From: Biomphalaria glabrata
Taxonomy: Eukaryota; Mollusca; Gastropoda; Planorbidae
Assembly: GCF_947242115.1 (NCBI RefSeq)
Contig: NC_074713.1
Coordinates: forward strand, 27,743,749-27,807,748
Length of the DNA stretch: 64,000 bases
Direction: 5' to 3'
In this document: positions 24,062 through 35,755 of the stretch, piece by piece
Position numbering within the stretch: position 1 is the stretch's first letter
Layout: each line of letters opens with the position of its first letter
The notes under the pieces: generated by a model
Databases searched by the model: none
Seen by the model: only the letters and a program-made list of their open reading frames with translations
What the model was told of the DNA's origin: nothing
Program-made: the position numbers and the translations under genes

Positions 24062-24400
24062 TGTGGCTCGCGTTACGTCAAGAAATCAGAGACAGGGTTA
24101 CTGTAGCGATCGGAGCTCATGACGACCTGCTTACTATTGTGAAAAAACGAAAGCTTAAAACCTTTGGCCACATTACAAGATCTACGGGGCTCGCAAAGAC
24201 CTTTCTTCAGGGAACAGTGCCAGGAAAAAGAAGAAGAGGCAGACAGAAAAAGCGATGGGAGGACAACATTAAAGAATGGACAGGCCTGCCATTGAGAGAG
24301 GTTCTGATCAAGGCAAAAAAAAGGGAGGAATGGAGAAAGACGGTCGACAAATCTTGCCTGGTGCCCCAACGGTCCAACAGACTAAGGGATAGGTAAAGGT
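24062..24400 (+). mobile_element. LINE family B, C-terminal ORF2 fragment
   Basis: The open frame 24061-24396 encodes RKLKTFGHITRSTGLAKTFL, then GTVPGKRRRGRQKKRWEDNI and KEWTGLPLREVLIKAKKREE, the conserved C terminus of a widespread LINE group. Its nucleotides match 15290-15440. It has replaced the right terminus of the hAT-like element ending at 24066. Intact over 100 codons but 5'-truncated, so a dead retrocopy rather than a gene. Confidence 0.85.
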
Positions 24401-24429
24401 AAAGGTAAAGGTCTAAGGGAATGCGAGAG

Positions 24430-25335
24430 CTTTTCCATTGCACAGTGCGGAGTTGTAAAAGAGCTTCCGCGACCATGTCGATCATCATCATCAAACTCCA
24501 TCTGAGTGAGGGCTTGAGAGGCTCAAATCCTCTCTTGCAAAAGCCCTGGACAGAAATCCTGCTGTCTTGCGTAATGCAAACATGTCACCATACAGGTCGA
24601 GAAGTTTTGGTTTCCCAGACCTGTCGAGACGGAGATCAGCAAGTCAGGGGCAGTCAAACAGAATATGAGGCACGGTTTCCTCTTCTTCCCCGCAGCGGGG
24701 GCACGTGAATCGAAACTTGGCCATAGCTGTGAGAAATATGAGCCAACAGGACAGTGGCCTGTCCTGCACTGTGCTATACTAGCTTGGACAGCCTCCACCA
24801 CGGGGAAATGCGGTCAGGGCGCCTCATGCGCTCCCAGACTTAACCGGCTTTTTGGTACTTGTCCCAGCACTCAAAACATTTTTCCATTTCTGTTTTTTTT
24901 TTTTTAATTATAGCCAGAGCAAGATGAAAACTTACAGCCGGTTCGGTGGGTGGAACTTGCCCTCCCTGGTGGGCCAAGGAGTCTGCACTAGTGTTGCCAG
25001 TCACACATATGGGACTCGGTATCACTGCATTATTACAGGAGAGCCATAGCGTTGCTTTATGTTGTGTAAAGCCATGATGACAGTGTCGATATGTCGAGAA
25101 TAAATACCCTGTCGATAACCCAAGTGCCGTTCGTCAAGGGCAAGTACTGAACGATTAACTTGGTAAAACATGAAAATGGCAGGGGTTGCCGGTGTGCTAA
25201 GCCTTCGGCGATGTATTCAAGTCCATGCGCCCGGAGTGCCCGACACATTGGAAATAGCAGTGTTTTATATAAACATTGATTTGGGCCTCTTACAGACGAG
25301 CGGTTCGAACCATTTGTTCAATCATGCTTGCAAAC
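24430..25335 (-). mobile_element. LINE family E with RNase H domain, 5'-truncated
   Basis: On the minus strand, frames give IPSPICVTGNTSADSLAHQ (the RNase H end motif, usual form HxGxxGNExAD), VSFHLALAIIKKKK, then AQCRTGHCPVGSYFSQLWPS, FDSRAPAAGKKRKPCLIF and PDLLISVSTGLGNQN, the Cys-rich C terminus of I-like LINEs. Several frame breaks are present. Related fragments lie at 35370-35755 and 28840-29110. The end near 24430-24480 also matches 39340-39400 in reverse complement. Confidence 0.78.
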
Positions 25336-25876
25336 CTAGACTTTCGAAGAGCCTTCGGCTTAACTCTTTTGACAATCAAACGGCATTGTGGTTACACTGA
25401 AAAATTAGACACATCAAGGTTTTTAATTATAAATAATCTGCAGTGAAATATAAAACTCTGAGCTAATCTAGAGGGAGATCACCAATCGTTTAAATATTTT
25501 AAACTGCTACAGTCTACTATACACCTACAAAATCTAGTTCTATCCATGTTGTCAATGTGGATAAATAAAAGCGGTCCAACACCAACACGAAATCTGAGTA
25601 GAACCCTAATTTTTATCAGTCCAATATCTAGATAACATGATAATTAAATAATAGGTAATAGTTTAGATGATCTAGAATTCTAGATTAGGATTACAAGAAA
25701 GATGTTATAAAAAGTTAGTGTTAGTGGTCATTTATTTCTCTTACAAAGTAACAAACTCAGTAAAGTCAAAGTGTAAAAAAAAACAGTATCTAGATATCTA
25801 GTGTCTACTTCAAATCTAATTCTAATCCATTTTCAGTTTACAGATAAAAATTAGGATATTGCTGAGGTGTACACTA
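25336..25876 (+). other. TRMT5 upstream region, no gene seen
   Basis: AT-rich sequence with TCTAGAT-type words. It should contain the TRMT5 promoter and 5' UTR, but no TATA box, initiator or conserved site can be assigned. Nothing else is supported. Confidence 0.4.
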
Positions 25877-26001
25877 ATGAAATTTGATGTATTCAACTCT
25901 GTCTTAAGACTTTGGAGCCATAATGTGAAAAACTTACATTTCTTAATTCAACATGAGAATGGGATTTTAAAAGTTGATGACTCTTTTTACTCAAAATTCA
26001 G
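25877..26001 (+). other. TRMT5: TRMT5 exon 1, putative mitochondrial presequence
   Basis: The 125-nt exon joins in phase 2 to 26129, reading [17 protein letters not shown] without a stop. Its residues include Arg, Lys and His spaced by hydrophobics. Human TRMT5 also has an N-terminal mitochondrial lead before the conserved core. The exon itself is not conserved in sequence, so it rests on frame and splice sites alone. Confidence 0.65.
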
Positions 26002-29000
26002 GTAGGGTATTTTTATCCAAAATTTGAAAATAAATTATTTTTTTTTTATATTTAGTGTTGTTTAGTTAGAATCACTTATATCATGATTTTATTAAGATAT
26101 AAGCACATCTTTAATTTTTTAAATCCAGAAATCTGTTAAATAAAAATAAAATGAATACAATTTCAAGTTCCAATGTCACTCCTCCACCCGAAGTCCAAGG
26201 TAAGAACATTTACATTAGAAATATTAGTAAGTAAATAGTATAGTAATTAGTATAAGTAAATAAGCAACCTTTTGACAAATGAAAGAAAGTAATGACATAA
26301 TTAAAAAAAATGAATAAATAATAAATAAAATGTTTTGGGGATAAATAGTGGAAATTTGATGAGATAAAAATAAGCTTTGGACAAGTCAGGAATCACATAC
26401 CTCACTCTGCAACACCTCTACAAGAAGGTTTACTTCTCTATGACCATTAAAATTATTTTTAAAAATCTTTTAAACTGGTGATGTTAAAAAGCTCAGTATT
26501 CACATTTCAGTGGTCATGTCATTTCATGACCCTTTTATGTAGTAGTTGGGCAGCTTGAGGCAATAGAAAAAAATATTGCATTGTGAACACTGCATTGTGC
26601 ATTAAAGTAATAACTAAAAATTTATTTTTTCTGGAAAGTTCTCTTGATGCCTTGTATTTAAAAATGGTGTATTCAGTTTAAATTACTATTCCATTTTTAT
26701 AATATTTAATAATATAATAGTATATAATATTTATTTAAGCTCAGTAACCCTCAATCCAGTATTTAAATAACAGGTATGAAAACTCTGGATAGAAAAGCAT
26801 TCTCTACTATAGTGAAAATTCCAGGGATAAAAGTGCCTAAGTCAGAAATCAGTGCAGCACAGAAAGCATGGAAGTCTTGTCTTTTCAAAATGAAGGGAAT
26901 AAAACCTATTGCAGAGCTAGGGAACAATGATCCACACAGAGAAACACACCACTTAATACTCTTGGACCCAGGAAAAATTGGTTCTGATAAATTGGCTCAG
27001 GAGCAAAAAGAAATCCTGCAGAATTATGGTTTAAATTTAGATAGTCCAACTCTATATGAAGTAAGTGAAATTGAATTTGTTTCTTTTGTTAAGAATATAT
27101 CACACATAGCTTTTATTTTTCTGAAGACTTGCATTTTTTATTATCTGTTTACAACATGTTGTAGAAAAATTAATATCTATCATGTATCTTTTTTTTCCCT
27201 AAATTCTGTTTCTCTTCATCCTGTCCAATCTTAAATTATTTCTTCTCACATATTTTTGTTCATAGTTGTAGTCATGAGGTTGGCGCACAATTATATTTCT
27301 TGGTATTAGATATTCTTTAGTCTGGTTACCATGTCTTTTGAATCTTGAAATGATGCTGATATATCCACACCATCTCAGTTTTCTTTTGTACACTTATTAT
27401 GTTGTTTAAAGGCATAATTTTTTTACCAATACACATCAGACAGTGCATGTGAAAACTGTTGAATTTATGGTCTTGGTGCATGAACTCTCGCTGACATAGA
27501 GCAGGGTACATAGATATTGTCTGCTATGACTACAGAAGCTTTTCAGATTCTTTTTCTCAACTTATTATTGATGTTTAAATTGCTGACGTCTGTTAAGCAT
27601 TTGTATGTAACTGTATGTACACCTGTAAGGGTGTGATTATTACATTGATGGTACTGAAATAACTTAAGGGAGGCAACTGAAGGATATAGATGTTTATTAA
27701 CAGGACATCACAAACACATAATAACATTGTCCGTCTAGACTTGGGCGGAACTCCATTGCTTCTCTCTAATGCAGGGGCATAGCTAGGAGTTTTCTATCGT
27801 TTGGGGGACCGGGGGGCTTGACCTCTTTGGGGGCCCCTGCATTTTGCATAATTTTTAATGTAAAAAAGCACTAATTTCAGGGCCCCTAACGTGGGGGCAC
27901 TTGGAGATTTTCAAATTCTCCCCCCCCCCCCCTCCTCCCCCACCGTAGCTAAACCACTGCTCTAATGTAAACATCTTTCTCTGTCTAGTCTCTAACAGTG
28001 CATACCTTCTGCACTGACTTGGATGGCGGTGTGCATGGCATGGTAATAACAATATATTGTTTTTAAAAATTACTAAAAAGATGGTTGTTTCCCATTGGAA
28101 AATAATAATAATATTTTTTGAAACTAATATGTAAAAAAAAGGAAATGTTATTTGAAGAAAAATACACCAGATTTGTGGGCCACATTACTGAAAAGGTACA
28201 AAAACAAATGAAATTGACCTGAAACAATTTTATTAGAAATCTGGGGATCTAGTACTTACATTTATTAATGTGATACCTGAAAGGTGACTTTTTTTTTACT
28301 TGGAAAATAGCTTCATGTCTCTACTTAAAATATGAACAACATTGTAGCTATCTTACGTACAACTCATTTTCGTGTCTCTTTTTTGGTAAATATTCCCATT
28401 GATCCTCCAATCTCTAGGCGTAGTTAAAAAAAATTTTTTTATTCGCAGCTCAAATCAAGAATGTGGTCATATTTGTTTTATAATCCACTTATATGTTGTT
28501 TTTTAAAACAGCCACACATCGTTTACAAATCAAATATGTTTGCTTATTATCATGTTCCACAAAAAAGTCAAGATCCATTCATCTTTTCCTCACAGTTTCT
28601 AAATTCAGAGTCTACTTGTTGTTTCTTCGATTTCATAAACATTCCAATGTTAAAGGTCACTGTAACAATCCATCAGAGAAAAAGTGAGGACCCTAACATA
28701 GATAACATATATTTTTCCACCTTTTTGTTTTGGAAAGGGGTGAGGGATATTCTACACTTTGTGACGACATTTCGGCGTGCCATATTTTGGGCATCATTGT
28801 GTTAAATGATTTTTTAATGTGATGCCCAAAGTTGTAGGGTGTCTGCCATAACCTGCTTAGCCCAGGATCTTGGAACAAGCAATTGGCGCAATGTTTCTGA
28901 TTCCACGGAACTATGACTCCCAATGCCATCACTGTGGAAAGAGCGTCAAAGCACTGTAGCATATCTTGTACGAGTGTACCCAGCTCTGGGAGCTAAGGGG

Positions 29001-32000
29001 TGTGTGTCTGAGCAATCACTCGACTTGTATGGGGGCTATGAAGCATTACGCTGTATGGCCCAGTTTCTTGCCAGAGAACTACAGGAAGATTAGACCTTCC
29101 TGCTCTGTTCCCTAATGGACTTCATCTCAGGATTCCACCTGGTTCTGACCATCTCAGGATTCCATCTGGTTCTGATCATCTCAGGATTCCACCTGGTTCT
29201 GATGGATACTTAATATCTGTTTAGAAAAATGAAGGTGGCATGACATTGTGCAGGCCTCATAGCAGAGGCCTCAATGTGTGAATTTTTCTTCTTATGCTGT
29301 GTAAACATTCATTTTTGTAAGGGCTCATGTACTTAAAAAGTATGTGATATGTTTTTTTTTAAACTTATTTATTTTTCAATAATTAGGTAGTTCTTCATTA
29401 TGAAAATTGGTCAGTCTCTGATATTATTAAAGCAGTTCTTCCTAGTGATGCTGAAAATGTGACATCCTACTCCCAAGTTGGTCATATTGCTCACTTAAAT
29501 CTTAGGACTGAAAGTTTGCCATACAAAACTATCATAGGTAAGTACAGAAAGGGTATTATTTACATATATAGAGATTTTTAAAATACAGGTAATTGCTGCA
29601 GATCTTATCAAAATAAGCTGGGGTGGTCAATTGGTCAAATACTCAAATGATCTGTGCATCTCTGGTATATGTTCTAATGGAGACCTTGAAATCTATACTT
29701 GGGACTAGATGCCCATATTCACCAAGGGTGGCTAAACAGTTTGAAAAAAAAAAATGAATGTAATGCAATGTACACATTTTAATATTTTGTCAGATACAGA
29801 GCAAGCAAACTTTGAAAAATGTTTTACATATGTTAAAAAATCCATAAAAATTTAAGGAGGCCTCATAAACATATTTATTTGAAGGATAATAAGCAGGATC
29901 AACACCCATTCATATATATTTAAAAAAAAAAGAAAGAAAGAAAATTTATACTTTGAATAAATGTATCTTTGAATTATCTGCCATAAATATGCTCCATTTA
30001 TCCAATTTGTTTAAAATTATTTTATTTTAATATTACAGAATTAGGATAATTAAAATGCTCATCAAATTCCACACAAACTGCATTTTTTTTTCCACTATGA
30101 AGAGGGGCACAGATTTGCAATACGTATTTCTGAAAGGGATGTGCGAAATAAGCATCAAGCTTTTTGTTTCTTTCCAAAAATGATATAAAAGCCCTTAAAT
30201 TTCTTTTTCTATTCCACTTTAAGGTAATATAAATTTAAGTAGTCAAAATAATCAAAAAATTAGTGTAAATTTTATATTTATATATTTATTTATTGTAAAA
30301 AATGTTAGAATGAGTATTGGTCATATCCTGATTACAACAGGAAATTTATGCTAAAAACCTTAAAAAAAAAAGGGCCAGTTTAGCGTAAGATCACAATATA
30401 TCATTAACTATTATTATGATCTGTGTCACATGTTTACTATGTTTATTTGATTTGAATATCTTGATGATATAAACTTGTGACATATGCAGGTCCGGAGGTG
30501 CCTTAATTATAGTTGAAACACTTTAATAATCAATGAAGTAACAAAGTGCTGATATGTTTTTCTTGAGTTTTAATTATTTAAAACTTGAACTTGAAACAAT
30601 AAATGTATGTACAAAAATATATATAACAGATACAGGATTCTGTAAAAATGATCAATAAACTGAGTAACTATTTACTTTAAAAGTAGCGACTTCTAAGTCT
30701 AACTTTCTAGCTCTCCCTCATCTCAAGCTAACACTCCTCCTTTTATATCTTTCTTTAGAATAAAGAACCATGACATCTCAATACCCATCCTTGACGCCTT
30801 AACCCGTTTACATTTAATTTTCCTTTTAATTGTTTTTGTAATTTAACCTATGTTAATTATGTTTCCCTGCTGTAGCCTTGAACTAAGTTATAATCGGTGT
30901 CTTTCTAGTATTTAAGCGTGGGTACGCTGACCTGATTTGAGATAGGTACAATGTCCTCATTTTGTGAACAATGAGGTGTCACTAGGGACGTGACAATCTG
31001 CAAGAGTTCTTTATTTATAGCAAAATAATAATTTTTTTTTTTTTCAATTTCTTTTATAGGAGAGGTACTGATAGATAAAATCAGTACCATTAAGACAGTA
31101 GTAAATAAGCTGAATGCAATAGACAATACATATAGAAATTTCCAGATGGAGCTTTTAGCAGGAGAAGACAACTATGTAACTAGAACGAAAGAACACCAAT
31201 GCACCTTTGAACTAGATTTCTCCAAAGTTTATTGGAACTCTAGACTATGTAAGTATAACATTTATTTTATTGAGTAACTTTTATTACATTAGCATTGTGA
31301 TATGATTCTGTTACATCTTAAAATGTATTGTTTCCATTTTCTGAATTATTTAAAAAAAAAAATATTTAATACAACTAACACATGTTGACCAATCAATATA
31401 TCAATTAAATTTTTAATTAAAATTCAGCTTAAGAATATGTTTGACAAAGCTCACCTTAAACTAGCAATGTGTGTAATATTATTATATTCTGTTAACATTT
31501 TTTTTTACAAACAACATTTTTATCCTAATGTTCAATTTTTCTCCGCAGCTACAGAGCATCAAAGAGTAACAGAATATATTCCACATCATTCAGTTGTCTA
31601 TGATGTGTTTGCTGGAATCGGCCCCTTTTCAGTTCCTCTGGCTAAAAGAAAACGATGTCATGTTTTCACAAACGACTTAAATCCACATTCATTTGAATAC
31701 CTCAATAAGAATTTAAAGTTGAATAAGGTGGATTTAAGCCTTGTCAAAACATTTAATATGGATGGGCGTGACTTCATAAAAACTGTTTTCAAAGAAGATC
31801 TTGTAGAACGAATTAAAGAATATGCTAAATTAAACAATGAAAATGCTCTTTACCAAGATGCTTGCAAATCATTCGTCCTTATGAATCTTCCTGCTATCGC
31901 TGTTGAGTTTTTAAGTGAGTTCAAATCTTTGCTTCATGATTTGCCAGATAGTTTGAGAAGCACTAATCTGCTTGAGCAGACATTGCCAGAAGTGTTGTGC

Positions 32001-32383
32001 TATGCTTTTACCCCCAAAACTGATGCAGAGGCAGAGCTGAAGCCCAGAGTAGAAACATACCTTAAGCATTCTCTTCCTGCTAACTACAAGTGTCGGGTTG
32101 TCAGAAATGTAGCACCTAACAAAGAAATGGTGTGCCTCTCATTCCAACTGTGGCCTAGTCTTGTACTTGAAACAAAGGATGAAGTAAACATGGCTCAAGA
32201 TATAAACACAGCCAATATTGAAAGTCAAAGTAATTGTTGTTGTTTTTTTGCATTTTAAAAATAAAAAACTGTTTTAAAAATTATTTAATCATTTGTACCA
32301 TCGCTTTTGACTTTATTAAACTTATGTTTCTCTTTTTATCCTCAGATTGTGAACCAGAAGCAAAAAGAATTAAGTGTAGTTGA
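25877..32383 (+). CDS. TRMT5: tRNA (guanine-37-N1)-methyltransferase (complete)
   Basis: Seven exons: 25877-26001, 26129-26199, 26774-27060, 29387-29537, 31060-31248, 31549-32229 and 32346-32383. All have GT-AG introns in phase, for 1542 nt and 513 aa (human about 509). The enzyme uses S-adenosylmethionine to make m1G37 next to the anticodon, which prevents +1 frameshifting. Visible family marks are [29 protein letters not shown]-like sequence (exon 4), [35 protein letters not shown], the AdoMet loop DVFAGIGPF (293-301), TNDLNPHS, the catalytic-region MNLPA (386-390) and [12 protein letters not shown]. Exon 1 encodes a basic, leucine-rich lead ([20 protein letters not shown]) that fits a mitochondrial presequence. 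A second ATG in exon 2 (26151) would omit it. Gene looks intact. Confidence 0.97.
27772..27959. mobile_element. hAT-type MITE with perfect 8-bp TSD, TRMT5 intron 3
   Basis: This is a 188-bp element with ends CAGGGGCATAGCTAGG and, in reverse complement, CAGTGGTTTAGCTACGG. The target duplication CTCTAATG is perfect (27764-27771 and 27960-27967). The interior contains C14 at 27918-27932 and G-rich blocks. The CAGNGGCNTAGC end is also seen at 35263 and 36366 as loose fragments. Confidence 0.9.
28490..28815. mobile_element. Probable hAT remnant, TRMT5 intron 3
   Basis: The right part (GGGATATTCTACACTTTGTG, ACGACATTTCGG, CCATATTTTGGGCATCATTG at 28745-28800) matches the right end of the hAT-like element at 44879-46381. 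The left limit and any target duplication are unclear. Confidence 0.45.
28840..29110 (+). mobile_element. LINE family E fragment (Cys-rich C terminus)
   Basis: Around 28905-28995 the frame reads [15 protein letters not shown], a stop, then [14 protein letters not shown], the CxHCG...EHILxECP signature that follows the RNase H domain in I-like LINEs. It is a short, decayed fragment in TRMT5 intron 3. Confidence 0.6.
29123..29203 (+). repeat. 27-bp tandem repeat, 3 copies
   Basis: Three head-to-tail copies of a 27-bp unit containing CTCAGGATTCCACCTGGTTC differ at two or three sites. They lie directly after the LINE E fragment in TRMT5 intron 3, about 180 bp before exon 4. Confidence 0.92.
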
Positions 32384-32660
32384 CATTAAGTTTTTCTTCT
32401 CTGCCACGTATGCAAGGTGAATGGTCAGAAAGTGTTTGAACAAAACTGACATTTGAAACTGCACCATAAGAAAAAAAAATATTTTAAAGATTTTATTGTT
32501 TTAGTGTTATTATGTTTGTTCTACAGTTAACTGGAATAGATTATTTTTTTCTCTTAGTAATCACTATAGAGACATAATTTTCCAAGTATATCTGAATGTT
32601 TTATTAAGTCATTTAGATAAATTGATACATTATACTTTTAATAAATAAGCATTACACTTA
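32384..32660 (+). other. TRMT5: TRMT5 3' UTR and polyadenylation signal
   Basis: A short AT-rich tail follows the stop. AATAAA at 32640-32645 is the first well-placed signal. The LINE D copy begins about 275 bp further on. Confidence 0.5.
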
Positions 32661-32934
32661 GAATATTGTTCTTATTCTAACAAAACAATCAGTTACCAGT
32701 CAAAGCAATAGACCATTGTGCCAGATTTTGTTGTAGTCGTCATATTTCGTATACAGGTACACTAAATACATTTCATTTAATGTTCAGAGTGTTATTTTAT
32801 CAAATAACAGTGAATGGAATCTTCTTTCAATAAATTGAGATCAATGACTTGGTAAAGCTTAATACTCTAACATGCATGACTAGGTTAACACATGGAATAC
32901 ATTACAACTAAAACAAATTAATTACACTTATCTT

Positions 32935-33610
32935 ATTCATTGCAAACCAGTAACACAGACTAAAAACGCAAAATACCTATGTGTTATAATAAATGAAAAA
33001 CTGTCATGGAATCCACATATTGATGAAACTACAAAAAAATCAAACAAAGCATTAGGATTTATTAAAAGAAATTTCTATAAATCAAATAAGAACATAAAAC
33101 TAAAATGTTATTTAACCTTGGTTAGGCCAATAATAGAATATGCATCCTTCGTTTGGGACCCCTCAACTCAAGAAAACATTAAGAAACTGGAACAGACACA
33201 AAATAGAGCAGTGAGATTCATAACAAACGAATATTCACATTTGACTAGAGTAACACCTTTAGTAAAATCACTAAATTTAGAAAGTCTTCAGGACAGAAGG
33301 CTCAAAAGTAAAGTAGCAATCATACATAAAACACTGAACCATAATCATCAAATACAAAAACAAAATTTAATAAAATACTCTGAAAGGCACATTCCTCATC
33401 CCATATGCTAGGACAAATTTGTACAAATACTCCTTCTTCCCTAGTGCTATTAGAGCATGTGAGCTAGCCAGGAAAACCAGTGACTTGGCAGAATTTAAGT
33501 CATTGGTTAATATGCATGACTAAATGCATGACACGTAGGACGTAATCATTTTCTTTTTTGAAGTAACGTCTGTATTGTATAAGATAAGATGTAACTGTGA
33601 TGGTGAATAT
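32935..33610 (+). mobile_element. LINE family D (CR1/Jockey-like), 5'-truncated
   Basis: A single frame is open from about 32941 to 33411. It reads TKNAKYLCVIINEKLSWNPH (family form KYLGVxINxxLxW), then [39 protein letters not shown] and KSLNLESLQDRRLKSKVAII, the C-terminal part of CR1/Jockey-group reverse transcriptases. The 3' end (GCCAGGAAAACCAGTGACTT, CATGACACGTAGGACGTAAT) continues to about 33610. Relatives lie at 22130, 48187 and 57480. The clade assignment is approximate. Confidence 0.88.
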
Positions 33611-34255
33611 TTTTGACTGACTTATTGTAATGTTCTGATAAACTCAGTTGTCTATGTTGTTGTCATATTGAATAAATGAGTTATTGAAAGATGTGAAGGT
33701 TAGTCATTTGACTGTAGAATGGGGACTTGAAAGTTTGTTAGGACTATGTAAATGACAATTTGAAGAATAAAGTTTGCAGCTACACAGACATGAAATATAG
33801 TGTTTGTTAGTGTATTCTAGTCCTAGGAGGAATTCCAGACTATGATTTGTGATCTTTAAAGAAGTCATTAACAATCGCAAAAAATTAGGCGATTAGTTTA
33901 CTGTTAACTTTCTTGCCAAATAAAGAGTCATCCCACATGAAATGAATGTGTATCAGCAATTTTTTTATTGTCATAAGAGTTGAGTCGAAGACTCTTGAAA
34001 CTCCAGGCCAACAAAATGTCCCCTTCGCTGGCCTCTTTGAATAAACTTTTAAAAAAAATAATCATATCATTTCATATGACCTAGTAATGTCTTTATGTAA
34101 ATCATACTATTACCAAGACATTGTTAAAATAATGTTGAGTCTTGTGTAAAAACTGCATTTACAGACCAGGTGCTTTACAATACTTTAGTTAAGTCTTCGA
34201 TTTATTTATTAAAGTCAATCAGAGTATATCATACTTCATACTCATAAAACTTAGA
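33611..34255. other. Intergenic sequence, no gene seen
   Basis: AT-rich. The only recognisable item is a short fragment at 33980-34040 (CTTGAAACTCCAGGCCAACA ... GCTGGCCTCTTTGAATAA) related to 39090-39170. Confidence 0.5.
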
Positions 34256-34745
34256 GTCTGTCATTGATTGCTTCACCTCAACCCAATGATTCCAATTTAT
34301 GTAGAAAGTCAAAGTGTGAGCTGATTTTATGCATTTAGTTGAAACTTTTCAGTTACCGGTACTCAGACCAATTATTATAGTAAGTTTCAACACTGATATG
34401 CGCCGTCGAAACCTGTGGGTAATTTAGACCAAATGTACTGTTGTTGATTGTTTTACCTGAACCCAATGATTCCAGCTTATGTAGAAAGTCAAAGCATAAT
34501 CTGATTTTATGCATTTAGTTGAAACTTTTCAGTTACCAGAGCGAGACCAATCTTTATAGTAAGCCTCAACACTGACCTGCGACGTCGCAACCTATGGGCA
34601 ATTTAGACCAATAGCTCGTTGCCACATCACAGTTCTGACAACATGACCTGTGACGTGGCAACAGGCTATAATTTTAAACTGCCCACAGGTTGCAACATGG
34701 CATGTCAGTGTTTGAGGCCTACTATAACGACCTCGCTCAGAGCCA
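34256..34745. repeat. 180-bp direct repeat followed by an inverted arm
   Basis: The phrase ACCCAATGATTCCA and the sequence after it (GTAGAAAGTCAAAG, CTGATTTTATGCATTTAGTT, GAAACTTTTCAGTTACC) occur at 34279 and again 180 bp on, at 34459. The end of the second copy (34538-34605, GCGAGACC ... CCTATGGGCAATTTA) returns inverted at 34675-34740 (AAACTGCCCACAGGTTGC ... GACCTCGCTC). The inverted arms are about 68 bp with a 70-bp spacer, giving a large potential hairpin. Family unknown. Confidence 0.8.
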
Positions 34746-35369
34746 CTAGTCTTAAATCTAAATGCTTATCATAGATTTTCATATTTAGATGCAGGAAGAA
34801 TAAGATGATAATTTTACTTTCGAATTTTTAGTAAACAGACTATGTTTTTTAATTACAAAAGTTAGCCTAGTGATGCATGAGAATACTAGATAATTTAATA
34901 TCGTTTTCCTTTTCTATGTTGAAAGTTTATATAGGCATATATTTTAGTTTGTGGAGACCTCTCCACCCCTTTGAGGGTGAGGCCTTACTATAATGTTGGG
35001 CAGAATCTACAATGCCATAATTCCGGTCCTGCTGCAAGCAGATAGTATAGGCCTTTTACTCTCCCACTTTCCCCTCCTTTTATTTTTAGCACCACTATTG
35101 GAAACTTTGATACAATGCCATCAAATTATGTGAGTCTATTTGATTCTTACAATGTTATTTCAAAATTCTGGATGCCGAGTTTCTAAATAGTAGTTGGGCT
35201 CCATACTGTCTGAAGCTAATTAAATATTTTAAGGTAAAGTGTGGGGATTAACCAGTGGTGTAGCAACCATGGCGCGAAGGGGTTCAATGAAACTGTGCCC
35301 ATCACCAATAGTGCCTACACTGGCATTTTTAAAACACCTAAACAAACTATATGTTGACAGTAAGATTTC

Positions 35370-35755
35370 ACCGCTGGTAACACCATTGCAGACTTATAGG
35401 CTCGCTAAGGAGGGCTAAAAGAACACGGTGGGAAGCTGAGACCCACAACAAACTCAGACAGATTGTGACGGATGTCAGGTGGCGGCCCACATCTAAGGGT
35501 CTGACAAGGCGTGGAAGCACGACCATGTCCAGATTTAGGATTGGCCACACCTACATCATGTACTCTTTTGTGGTAAAGAGAAAAGAGCCCCACTTTGTGA
35601 CTCTTATCTCACTGTGGAACATATCCTCCTTGATTGCCCCAGATACCGGTACCAGGATATTAGGGATAAATATTTTAGAGCACACAACTTAAAAATACTG
35701 TTTGATAATGTCAACCCTGGAAAAATACTGGGCTTTATATGGGAAGTCGGGTGAC
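35370..35755 (+). mobile_element. LINE family E fragment
   Basis: The frame from 35465 reads DVRWRPTSKGLTRRGSTT, MSRFRIGHTYIMYSFVVKRK. In another frame it continues YLTVEHILLDCP, IRDKYFRAHNLKILFDNVNP and GKILGFIWEVG then stop. This is the RIGHT..EHILLDCP C terminus of I-like LINEs with at least one frame shift. No host gene is implied. Confidence 0.75.

Larger units (their letters stand above)
16373..24066 (-). mobile_element. hAT-like DNA transposon (outer element of a nest)
   Basis: The left end CAGGGGTGGGCAACC at 16373 and the adjacent ATCGAGGGCCGCATT are typical hAT termini. The right side has three GGGCCGCAAAAA-type blocks and GTCGCATGTGGCTCGCG (24005-24066), but its last terminal bases are replaced by a LINE. 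On the minus strand, 17525-17205 encodes YHINIRWLSIDKVLRRMWDL, matching the conserved IRWLS segment of hAT transposases of the GTF2IRD2/ZBED kind. Just upstream, around 17640-17530, are ALNIKDIIDPIISVIKLIR and AFTTDSFKEVG. The gene is broken, and 17643-23761 is a later insertion. Confidence 0.7.

Noticed and set aside
24061-24396. 111-aa open frame as a host gene
   Set aside because: The sequence is the conserved C terminus of a LINE ORF, repeated at 15290-15440, without exon structure.
28461-28805. 114-aa frame in TRMT5 intron 3 as a nested gene
   Set aside because: It overlaps a decayed hAT-like remnant and shows no conserved domain.
31437-32258. 273-aa open frame as a stand-alone methyltransferase gene
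   Set aside because: Its first 37 codons are intron 5 of TRMT5 read through, and its last codons are intron 6. The real exon is 31549-32229.
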